The position numbers and the translations under genes were made by a program. The notes beneath the pieces were generated by a model. That model saw only the letters and a program-made list of their open reading frames with translations, ran no database searches and had not been told where the DNA came from. A stretch of 64,000 bases of DNA, taken from Brasenia schreberi (lineage: Eukaryota > Streptophyta > Magnoliopsida > Nymphaeales > Cabombaceae). The stretch covers positions 2,621,001-2,685,000 of the forward strand of contig JAYKKT010000041.1 in the NCBI GenBank assembly GCA_036023115.1, given 5' to 3'. Shown here piece after piece: positions 12,778-25,498 of the stretch; positions within the stretch are counted from its first letter, which is position 1, and every line of letters begins with the position of its first letter.

Positions 12778-15700
12778 TTAATCATCAATATCGGGAGCAT
12801 CCATATCAATGTCATCTGGGTCAAAATCTCTAACCTTCACATCTGCATCTTCTCCATACTGGATGGAATTGTCTATGTATGACAAGATATATTGGATGCT
12901 GCAAAACAGAATAAAAGAGAAAACGGAGATGAGCTATGTCACATGGATATGCATAAGCACATCATAAACACAAGTACAATTTATACACATTACCGTATAA
13001 AATTGATCATATCTCACAAAACTACTAACGACCATCAATTCATTTCGATCTGTTTTTTTTCTTTTTGGTTCTAGGGAGGACAGCAACCCAGGAGATCAAA
13101 AGCTCGTTAAGCTACAAGGATCTACGTGACCCTCTGACTCAGTAACTGGTTGTTTTACACAATGTGGGGCTTGATCCCAAACATCAAGACCCAAAGGTAA
13201 ATCGAGGTCGTACCGAACTAATATGTCAGCGCAACAGTTCCCACCACGTCTGGTAACTTCCAAATGGAAGTCCCAACTCCTCTGGCATAAAAGATGTATT
13301 TGTAGCAAAAGGGAGCTCCAAACTTCACCCGCCAAAGGGAGTGCTTCAAATGAGTACCTCAGAATGTGTCAATAATAAGACGAGTAATACCTATGTCACA
13401 TGGGTGCAGGTGCGGGTGCATGTGCGGGATACGGCAAATTTCAAAAATTTTAGGTGCGGTGACACGGCTAGGGTATATAATATTATATATTATATATAAT
13501 ATTCAAGCTACATAAATCAATCATAATACAACTAGTATTTGCTAATTTTGGGTGCATGTAGGTATCAATTAGCAAGTTCCCTCATAATGATCTGAAACTT
13601 ACAGTGATTTTACGAGCTGCAAAATATCCAAGTTATGGATTCAAAGAGTTTCAAGATCGTTTGTAGGATATAAGATGTACTAGTATTTGTGCTAGGATCC
13701 ACTAGTGATGTCATACTCTTCTGTTCTATTGATCTCACAGTGTTCCTAGTCTTTAAATGTGTTTGGTGACAGAGATTATTCTGTGCAAAGGCATACAAGA
13801 TGGAGTCCAATTGTTCACACCCAAAATCATTCAAGTAGCTTTATATTGTATAAAGCTATAATAGTAAGTACACAATTTTATATTAAAGCAAAACATATAA
13901 ATGGTAAAAAACTACTAATTTCATCATAATACACAAATCAATCTTCATTATCCAGACCCATTTATCCGTGAGTTACAAAAAAAAAAAAAATTTTGACATG
14001 CCGCACCGACACGGTGTCGTAACAGTGTTGAGGTCGACACTCCACCCCTTAGAAGTGTCTATGTAACTTAGAGTAATACCCTTTCTCCATCATATTTCCA
14101 ATCCAGTAAGCAATCCCCAAGCATCCGACCACAGGCAAACCCGCATAAACAATGACCACACCATCAAGAATTAAACCCCCACAACCAGCGGGACCAGGAT
14201 TTCCTTTTGAGGCTCCATTGCGGTTGAGTTTGGCCCATGCAGGAGGCCTTTTCCACACAACAGATGGATGTTGTCCCAGCGTTTTGTGCCAGTGGGCTTC
14301 TAGATTCTTTGCATAGTGAACAACAAGACAGACTGAGTAGGAGGTGGAAAGCCATGTTGAATATGTCAGCGTTTCTCCACTCCACAGGAACCAAATGACA
14401 CCCAATAAAACTTCCCATCGTGCATCGTATGACTGTTTGGTTAACAACAAAAATAACAACTAAGCCTTTTCCCATACCAGATAGGGTCAACTACCATAGA
14501 TTATGTGTTTCTATACAGTTAACAGTTAACTCAACATAAGGTAGATCATTCTTTATTGTTTTCTTCCAACACTTTATACTTTTTTTCTCTTTCTTCTTTT
14601 AATGTATTCACCATCTACCTTCTCAAACTTTCATATAAAACTCTCTTTTGTCACCTTTCAATGTATTCAAACCAACTTAAACGATTTTTATATTTTATCA
14701 TCTACTAGTCTCAACTCCGCCCATGTAAGGGATCACCCTTGCATTGCCGGTCCCAAGCCCAGATAAAGGAGGAGGGTTGTGTTAGGTTTTCGACAACCGG
14801 CGTAAAACTTTGTTGGATTTTTTATACCATGGATTACACAAATTATGAGCATTGCTTTGGGGCGTCTCCGCCTAGCGACGCGCTGCAGAGCTCGAATGCA
14901 ATGATAAGCAAGCAAGAGTCACTACATTTTCGCCCGGATGTAGTGAATCAATTGCAGAGAAGGTTCTCACATCATAAACAGGTGTGGGTAAAGAAGTTAG
15001 AACTGCTACATTGCCGCCCGAATGTAGGTCTATGCATTTTCAATATGAACGGATGAGGGGAGTAAGGAAGCTAGTCCTAGATAATAAGATTCATATTGGT
15101 TCTTGGAATATCGGAACATTATCCTGTAAGCTAATAGAGGCGATATATACTATGATTCGGAGAAAGATTCATATTCTATGTTTACAAGAGACAAAGTAGG
15201 TTGGAGAAAAAGAAAAGGAGATAGAAGATACAAGTTTTAAATTATGGTACTCCGGTAAGGAAAAGCCTCGAAACGGAGTTGGTATTATCATAAATAAAGA
15301 TTTAAAGGACAATGTAGTAGACATACACTGTTTAGTTAAAGATGGATACATTGATCCAGCAAAATATGTTTTGCGGAGATATTTTAATCAAGTCCATTTT
15401 TCAGTTTTCCAGCATGTGCTTTTTTATCTTTCATCACCTTCATCATTTTTTAGTATATCGAGGACATGTTGCAAAAGGTCAAAGAGGAAGAACGGCTCCA
15501 ATTGTTGCATGGGATCTCTTGTCATTCTTCACAATATACGAGAGCCATGTTCAATCATCTGATCAGCATGAACAGTTACCTGTTGGTGATGCAGACAACC
15601 CCTCTGATTCTTGTGTGATGAAAGCACTTCCATCATTGACCGTGATTTCAACTGAAGACATAAGAGGCACTCTCTGAAATCTGAAGAATGCACTAAGCAA

Positions 15701-18700
15701 TCTGCAGAAACAGTTCCGAATGGCGAACTTGTCTCTGATGCTTCCTGTGGCAACAAATTGGATGTTTTGACCACCGAAGGTGAAATTTGCTTGGATAATT
15801 TGTCTATAAGAGAACTACAGCAAACTTTTCGTGCAACTTTTGGACGGGACACCTCTGTCAAGGACAAAGTATGGCTCAAAAGACGAATTTGAGCTCTTGT
15901 AATGTCCCAACAACTGGATTTATTATAAAGTTTTTATTCGTTGTAACATGCTACTTCGCGAAAGGTAATGTTATATTAGTTAACACTTAAAGATTCAATT
16001 CAATATATTGTTTGACTTCAATTGTTAATATTATTCACTAATTGCTTATCTTTCTTTCTTGTAGGCAATTAAAAAAAGTAAATAGAGAAGAAGGCCAATT
16101 TGATCCAATCAGTTTGGATAATTTTGATATATTAGAAGATTGGATTATAGAAGATAGTGAAGAAAATACCCTCCTAACTGAAGAAGACATCGCATGGATT
16201 AATTTGGAAGGAGCGCAACATCATCAAAGCAGATGAAGATTTTGATTTTGCTGCACAAGGTGGTGATGATGATGAATATCTTCAACAAGGAGATGATGAA
16301 GATTATTTAGTTGATGATCCTAATTACAATATGTAAAATGTAAATGTATTTCATTTTTTGCTTCAAAATATGTAAATTTGGAATTTTGGATGCAATTGTT
16401 TAATGTTGAATGCTCAATATGTACTAAACTTTGTATTATATGAATTCAAAGCAATTACTAAATTTTTTCTGATTTTTTCTTAATTTTTTAAATAATTTTT
16501 TTTTTTAATATTAAAGTACGATACACTACGTTACGATACGATACACCCGTATCATGGAACCCAGCGATACGTGTCAGACAACACTGGTTGGTATTGTGAG
16601 CAAATATATGCATTCTCCTACCAAGAATCATATAGATGCAGTGTATAGAATTCTTCGATACCTCAAATCAACATCTGACATGGGTCTACTTTATTCAAAA
16701 TCATCTAATTTGCACATTGAACTTTATTATGATGTAGACTGGGCTGGATCTCGTGATGACCACAAATCAACTAAAGGTTATGTTACATTACTTGGTGAGA
16801 ACATTATATCTTGAAAGAGTAAAAAACAGACAGTTGTTGCCAAATCTACAACAGAAGCATAATACAGAACGATAAGCTGAAGGAAAATGGGTATCTTCAT
16901 TAATCAATGAACTTGGATTTACTTCTATTCATTCTATACCACTATATTGTGACAGCAGTGCAGCAATTCAGATGGCTTTCAATCCTGTGTATCATGAAAG
17001 AACAAGCATATAGAAATTGATTGTCACTTCATCAAAGAAAAGATATCTAATCAAGAATTCAAGTTAAAGTATGTCCAATCAGCAAAACAAAGAGCTGATT
17101 TTTTTACTAAAGCTATGACCACCAGACAACTAAAGGACACTTTATCCAAGTTGGCTATTCTAAATATCTTTCACCCAACTTGAAGGGGAGTGTTAGAGAT
17201 TGTTTGTTATTATGTGTTATGAGTTAATTAGATGTAATGGGTCAACTAGAAGTCTTTATGTGTCTTATTGTAATGTCGTTACGTGTCTTATTGTAAGTTA
17301 TGTCCATTTAGTAGTAATTAGGAATGATTAGGGGTAGATTAGGAATTCAAGTTAGAAGGGTTATAAATAGGTAGATTAGGGTTAATTCAAGTTAGAAGGG
17401 TAACTCCTCTTATTGTAATGTCGTTATGTGTCTTATTGTAAGTTATGTCCATTTAGTAATAATTAGGAATGATTAGGGGCAGTTTAGGAATTTAAGTTAG
17501 AAGGGTTATAAATAGGTAAATTAGGGTTAATTCAAAAGTTAAGTTAGAGAGGCCGAACGGCTACAAGTTCAGGGCGTCTTCTGCGTTTTGGGGCAGATTG
17601 GAGGAATGTCTCCAATCTGCCAATATTTGTAAGTTTCTTACTCTCAATTAATGCTATTATTTTCATTACTCCCCACCATCAGCAACAGTGATAGAGCACC
17701 TTGTCGTTGAGCTAACGCGATGGGTGTCGAGCCTTTTCTTTTCCTAATTACCATAAATTGAAACTGTTGTTTTCAATCTCCTTGGGTTATTATCCAACCC
17801 ATTTTGTCTATTGTAAACATATAATGTGAAAGTGTTCAACTTCTCATCATTCCATAAGATATTTGTTTGTCCAGACATCACAATAAGCTCAATAAAGTTG
17901 TCTGTAAGTGTATTTCATCTAGAACATGCTCAAGGAAACTCCAACACAACCGGTCATAAGCCTTTCCATGGTCAATTTGTATACCAAAATATGCTTGGTG
18001 TCCCCTCGTGTTGTGCATAGTATGTACAAGCTTGACTGTGAATGGGAGATAGTGGGAGGAGAGGCTTGAGACAATTAACCAAGATCTTATTTATAGATGG
18101 TATTACATTGGGAAATGGGGTGAAAGTTAGACATCCGGCCAGATTATCCACTTTTGAAAGTAGAAAACTAGAACCATCATGGAACCATTCAGGCTCCGAA
18201 TAATCTCAACATTCTCAAAGAGATGCTTCACCCAATTCAATACATCGATTAAGTTCTGAACTCCTATTATTAGTAAGAGAGGATCCCCTGCTTTGCTCCG
18301 AGTTATTATGAATGTCGTTGAAGTCTGCTATAAGCAACCAAGGAAGGTGGTTGCAGGACAACCAATCTTGTAGTTGAGTCCACAATTTCTCCTTTTGTGC
18401 TGTGTTTGAACTTGCATAAACAAGGAGTGAGGCACCAAGGCATTTCCCTTTCAAAGCTCACAAGTGACAAAACTGGTCGGATAAGAATAGGGTAGTGAAG
18501 GATACGAGATTCTTCTTCCATCCTACCTAGATGCCACCAGTGAAGCCTTCCCTAGGAATAGCAAGACACCATCAAAGCCCAATTTACCGAGTATATTGGT
18601 GCTTCCGGTGGTGTATTCGATTTTCTAGTAGAACTAGAAGACTCATTCGGTGCATAAGAACTAACATTTGAGACATTTTTCAGAATTTTCTACTTCGAGC

Positions 18701-21700
18701 TCATCTAAACTTCGAAGTAAGGATGTTTTTCAACATCTTGAGCTTGGGGAGGAGGGGATAGGCGAGGATCATTCAGTGGTCATATCAGAAGGAGAACTAT
18801 GGACGCTCAATTCTCCTCCTTGTCCCCATGTGGTGACCCACTAAGACTGGGGATGAAGGAGCATCTTCAAGGCCTATGGTTAGGTTTGATGGGTCTTGAT
18901 GCCCAGCCCCTGAACGTTCTCCAGGTTCCCAAAAGAGATCCATGTTGTTACTGGCCAAGGGAACCAGGCATGTGCTTGCCAAGTTACACAGTTGGGCTTG
19001 AACGTTCTCCAGGTTCCCAAAAGAGATCCATGTCCTTCCTGGTTGAGGTAACTAGGCCTGTGCTTGCCACGTAACACAATTGGGCTTGGATAGATACCTC
19101 TGGTGCAACAGATAAGGAAGCAATGGTACACTTCTCAAAGTCAGAGGTGGTCGGTTTAGTTGCTGAGGCAGGATCTAGTAGGGGTCCTTCCTGAGGAAGC
19201 ATCATTACATTTGCCGGTGAGTCAAGTGGTTTCCAGGATCTGATAGAGAACGACGCCATGGCAAGCTGGAGTATTATTATCATGTGCATAATGATGATGA
19301 GAAAATCAATTATTTTGGAAAATGTTAATACGTGACTCAATCAATATCATTGATTTCATATATAGATCAGTATTCTTCATGGTAGTAATGAGTTAAACAT
19401 GAGAGAAGTACGGTATAGAGTTTCAAAGTATCACAGGTGCACACCCTAGTGAAGTCCCTTTCACATAGAACATGAGTTAGAATATCAACTATCGCATCTA
19501 TGTATTAGATCATGCATAGTAAAAGCTTGATATCAAACAGGGTTTGCATTTTATGTACTGCCCAGAACCACAGGAATGAGCCCTGGCAGCACGTAATTAC
19601 TTCAATGGGATCCGACCCAACCTGATACAAGCACAAATACATGCATCGACTGCAGATCTTGACCGGATAACCGGATAAGGCTCAATCCATCCTAAGCACT
19701 CTAGGTACCAGAGCCAGGCAAGTTGTTGGCACGTGGAGCTGTCGTGCTCTAATGGGTCTACCACCCTAAAACGGATTTCAATTTCTGATATTAGAATTGT
19801 CTAGAACTCCATACCTGCTCTCTTTTCGCAAGTCCAGGGGCAAAAAGTTCACCATGCTGTAGTCATCCACCTAAGATCACGTAAAACACAATCATCAATA
19901 CTTCTTAGGATCAACTGACGTAGCTTGACAGTTAGGTAGCAGTTGAATATCCTACCAAAGCAATTAATGATGATATTGTTCTCATGATTTTCTGATAGCA
20001 TTTGATAAGTAAACTATGTGATCCAAGTATGTCAAGCTATAGTTATTGATTGCTTACCAACTCTGCCAAAGCTTTGTTCAACTTGGCGAACCTTGGAGCC
20101 ATGTTTTGATTCAACTCAGATAACAAAAACTTTGGATCTGGATTAAGGTAACTGTTATGGACATAGAAAAGCATAATCAAGGTGCCTATCTATAAAAGAT
20201 AGTTATAATTTCAAAAGGAAAATATGGTAGGAATCAAACAAGGAACCCACTCATCAAGCCCTTTCTTGTTCTTCACAAGGTCCATCTTAGAAAGAATGTT
20301 GACATGAGGAAGCTCAAGTTGGACCATCGCAGAAAGGGATGCCATACACCCACTTATATACTTGGTCACATCAGTCATGAACTGCATATGATCAAAATTG
20401 TTTAACATCAAGAATAGTGGGTTTGCTCACGGAATGAACTTGAAAGAAAAAGGTGCCCAAAAGAGTACCTGAGAGTCAAGCAGATAAACAGCACATATAT
20501 TGAAATTTTTGCGCTTTAGATGCTCCACAAAATTTCGCAGAACAGGAATATGAGAAAATAGCTCTATCTGACCTGATTAAGAATTATACTTTTCAGAGCA
20601 CAAGCAATATTGTAAGGAAAATGCTACAATAACGCTCATGATTACAGAGACAGGTTGCTTCAAATTGAACATGGAGATGATTACAGCCCCAAAAGTAACC
20701 AACTCCATCAATCTTTTAATGGATAAGTAAACAAAAATGGCAACATAATAAATACTTAAAAAGGTGCAGTGGTAACAATTATTTGTTCTCTCTGACATTT
20801 AACTACAAAACACTTATTAGTGAACATCTGCATTTCCCATGAAAAGGCCATGCCTTCAGCAGAGATGTTGAGGAATATCGCACAACACCTCCAAGTCATA
20901 TGCTACCATATATAAGGATGTTCAGTTGTAATTGGAAACATACAAAAATATAGAAGTCCATGATATTGTCTAAAGCATGACTCTGCAGCGCCACATATCT
21001 TGGACCAAAAGCACAAGTTTGCGCTTAATTCTGTCAATATAGCATGTCTTTCCTTCATGATGATGACTTTAACCCTTTTCCTCTTTGCAAAGCTGTAGTT
21101 TACCTTGTTAAATGTAATAGGCAGCACGGGCCATTAGGGCCCATGCACTTGGTAATGGTTGACGCGGGCCACTAGGGCCCGCAGCCACTTGCTGTTGGAG
21201 GCACTGAGGGCTTGGCCAGCATTTGTTGCCCGTGTTTTGGTGCTTCTCACTTGCTCTCTTCAGTGTATAATCCTCTATAAATACTCCATCTTCATATCAA
21301 TAAAGTATGTTGTCTTGCACTGCTTTTGTTTGTGGTTTGACTTCCTTGTTCGTTACTATTGTTGTGTTATTTATGTGTGACATCCATATTCGGATGTTTT
21401 GAGATCTTGGCGCTTTGACGAATTGCAACGTGGGTGATTCAACCTTCGATTATCAACAAGTATTTACATGGTATCAGAGCCTCGTTTTAAAGAAATCGAA
21501 CACATTGGGAAGAGTGCCAACTTTGAAAAATCTACGATTCTTGTTTTTTGACATTGCGAAGCTCAAGGTAACTTTAGAAAATAAGTTTTGAAAATTGAAG
21601 GAAAAGAATGAAGTTCTGAATTGATTACGTTGTCTTTATTGAAATTTTGAAATTTCTTGAAAATTTTGTCTTCTCTTGAATCTTTCTAGTATAACATTGT

Positions 21701-24700
21701 GTTTGGATGTGTTTACTTATAAAATTCTCCCAAACATTTCTTGACTTTGGATAATTTTGGATGTGTTTGTTATGAAAATATCAGTTATAACTTTTCTTAG
21801 TAATATATGATTATGGTTTTTAGTATATATGCTTGTTGTGTTTTTGAACTTGATCTTGTGATTTTAATGAACGATTTTTGACTAAAATAAATTTTTGGTC
21901 ATGTTTGATATGTTCGGAACATTTGAAAACTTAGTTGTTTTTGTTGAAACATCTTAGATGCTCTAAGACATTAGCTCACCGTATTACTTGAAAAGACATG
22001 AGTTAGGCTAGTGTGTTTGACATTCTTGTTTTTCTAAAGTTGTGTAGTATCATTGTTTTTAGTTATTGATCCATGTCTTTTCCTTAATGAGTTTGTTGGT
22101 TTTTTAAGAAGATGATAGATTAGCTCATTCGCATTGCATTGCTTCATTTCTCAAATTTCATCTTCTTGTTTTGTTGATAGTAGTTCGGTTACCCATATCT
22201 TCATTTTCTGTAGAAATTTGCTTTCTTTTGATGGTTTGGATAGTTGCATTTATCTACTTTACTGAGAAACCTTACATGATATCTAAATTACTAATTGTTC
22301 TATGTTGGTTTCGACTGTCTGTTTGTCGGTGTGTTCAACTTCTGTGTTTTCGGTATCTTTCTTTTATAATTTTGGGGTCCTCTCTGCATGACCTTTTATT
22401 TCAAAATTTCAAAACTTCTGTGTGTTCAAATTCAATGCTTAGGTTCGTCCAGATGGTCTTTCATTGGTCTTATTTTTGCTTTGTTAATCTTTGTCAGTGC
22501 TCAATTTTAGGGTTTTTTGGTTGCACTCACCTGCCCGTTTCGTGTTGTTTTTAAGGTGGAAATTGAGGGTCTTATGATCTATCCTGACTCAATTTCTCGT
22601 TTTCTGGGTTTTTATTTTGGGGATGGTTTACGGTTCTCTAACAATCTATTTTGCGATGGTAAATGTGCAATGCATCTATATGGGTGTTGGTTTCCCTTCT
22701 GTAGTTCCATTTGGGTTTTGGTATTTGAGTGACTTGATAAGGGTTGGAATAACTTTGCCTTTTTGTCCTTGAAAATTGGTTTAATGAAGATTGGGTATTT
22801 AGCTAATCGTTGCTTCTTTATATGTGGATTTTGTTTGGCTTGTTTAAAGATATTGACTACCATTCTGGGTTTGCCATGTGAATTCTGCGAGTCTTGTACT
22901 TTTTGTGATGTTGGCTACTTTCAGAATTCCTTGGGTTCGATTTGTTTTGGGTAGTAAAATTGATCCAAGTAATGATGTTATTCTGGTATTTTAGGAACCA
23001 AGCCTTTTTTCTAGTCGTATGTGGTGATGATAGGGATACGCGATATCCCAATAATATCAGTTTGTTTTTTTGTCATCTCATTTGAGGGAACCACTTTTTC
23101 TTATCCTTGATCTGGCAATGTTAAATTGTACGTGGATTAGATGGACTTATTGGCGAAAAACATGGCTTCAGTGTGATTATCGGAACATTTTGTTGGTTTA
23201 TTGCTTTCCCTTCTTTCTCATGGAATCATGAAACTTTGCATGTTTGTATAGTATTTGCATTGCTGAGTTAAATGAACAGATTTAGCTATTCGATCCGATT
23301 CCGCTGTGTATGGTATTCATACTTAAGCCCATACAGGTGTGTTTCTTCCAACTTGGTTATATGCAATATTGATTGTATTAAATTGTTTGTTGGCATGTTT
23401 AGAAGAAAAATGTGTTGTGACGTTTGAATGATTTCAAACTTGACTATTGATAAGATTGAAAATGTATTTGTTGGAAAATAATAAGGGGTATCTTCTTGTA
23501 TAATTGAGATCCATGTTGCTGGCCTTTTGTTGAAGACCTTTGTGATTAAGGTGCTTCATGTTGGTTGTCTTTTGTTGGAAATCAATTAACAAACATGGGC
23601 CACTAGGGTCCATAGCCACTTGCTGTTGGAGGCATTGAGGGCCAGTGCCTCCAACGACTACTTGCCCGGCCAGCACTTGCTGCCCATGTTTTGCTGCTTT
23701 TCACTTGCTCTCTTGTGCATAATCCTCTATAAATACTCCATCTCCATATCAATAAAGTATGTTGTCTTGCACAACTTTTGTTTGTGGTTTGACTTCCTTG
23801 TTCGTTACTCTTGTTGTGTTATTTGTGTGTGACATCCATATTTAGATGTTTTGAGATCTTACGCTTTGACGAATTGCAACGTGGGCGATTCAACCTTCGA
23901 TTATCAACAAGTATTTACATACCTTTTGTTTTTCCCTAGTGCATCATCATTATGCACAAACAAAATAAAATGAAATAAACATCAGCTTTTCCTATTCAAT
24001 TTATAACTTGAAGAAGCTGCACTTAGGAGGTGGGAAACAAGCCTTAGTTGTCAAGTGAAATATACTCCACTAACTACATTTAATCATTTCTTCTCAACTA
24101 TTTTTATGATTATTATTTATTTCAGAAATATTGCACAACCTATTCGAGAACATGCTAACACTTAACAAGCCTTAGAGAAAGAAGTTCTCTAACATTGACT
24201 TTATGAAACACAAAAACACTTGTTGAAGTACAATAACAACTAAGTCATTTTCCATACTAGATAGGGTCGGGTACATGGATTGTTTCTTTCCATAAAGTTC
24301 AAATTTGTGTCATGCTAACCAATGTTATAAATATTGTATCAGACCCCATATCACATGAGACATCAATACACCTGTATCGTATAGGTGATTTTTAAATTAT
24401 TTTTAAAAAATCATTAAAAATGTTAAAAAATTAGAAAACATGAAAAAATTCTGCAATATGCACCATACCAAGAGACAACGGATTCCACATAAAAAAAACT
24501 AAATCACATGCATACATCGCTCTCATGACACATTTTCAAACTTAGGATTGATGACTATTAATGAATGTCGAATACATATGAGATTTTTAAAGAGAAAGGA
24601 GTTGGTCTTGAAGAGAAAAAGGGATAGACATGCAAGAGGAGCCAAACAAGCTGGCCCATAGAGGGTCTAAACAAACCTAAACTATGATTTTTTTTTAAAA

Positions 24701-25433
24701 TATGAATTTTGAAACTTATCTCTTGGCACTCTATCATAAACTTTTCCTAAACTAATAATACAACGTGAAGGTTCTTCTTTGCTCTAAAATGTCCTGTAAG
24801 GCATCTCAATAGGTCAATAGCCTCAATAGCAAACCTCTTGGCATGAATTCAAATTGGTTATCTTTGTACTCAATATTTATCTCAACTTCGTTCAATTATT
24901 TTTTTCCATAATTGCATAGTATGGCTCATCAATTTGATAACCCAATAATTTGCACAATTTTAGATCTCCCGTGTTCTTGTATATGGATACAATTGTACTC
25001 TTCCTACATATTTCTTAGGTATCTTTTGGTTTCTTTATATTTTATTAAATAATCTTATAAGCCAAGTGATATCATCTCTCTCATGATTTTCCATTCTATA
25101 GGAATATTATATGGTATTATAGATTTGTAAAGCTTGCTCCAGTGAATATGAAATGCAAATGGAGAAAGTATTTACCAATATAACAATTCTTCTAAGCATT
25201 TTTTGTTAAACATGATGGTATTTACAGTCCTAGAAGCTTTTTTCCACTCAGTTTCTAATATATGGGATTTGCAAGTTATGTTTTCAAGACAATTGCACAG
25301 ATAAGAGAGCTTGAACAAGAGAATGCAATTCACACACTAGTCATTCGCAATATAAAGCATTGTGATGGTTCTTAATAAAGTATGGCATCATGAGAGATTC
25401 TCTCCATATCAGCCTTACCTAATGGATTGTCAT

Positions 25434-25498
<65 letters not shown>

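Larger units (their letters stand above)
13050..19340 (-). mobile_element. Old L1-type LINE remnant in GPN3 intron 8 and across its small exons, split by later insertions
   Basis: Minus-strand pieces occur in L1 order. A possible ORF1-like stretch is at 19340-18750. Endonuclease follows at 18600-18215 ([15 protein letters not shown]). An RT scrap is at about 18020-17830 ([18 protein letters not shown]). RNase H is at 15400-14081 and 13370-13096 ([19 protein letters not shown], then [18 protein letters not shown]). A minus-strand poly(A), seen as T8 at about 13053, marks a plausible 3' end. Most of the RT is gone, and a Copia 3' end and other sequence lie between the RT scrap and RNase H. The pieces could come from more than one LINE; the join across 15.4-17.8 kb is inference. 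Confidence 0.65.

Noticed and set aside
22171..22554. 127-codon hydrophobic ORF inside the LTR element
   Set aside because: Rich in Phe/Cys/Leu from T-rich DNA, with no gag or pol motif; not supported as a gene.
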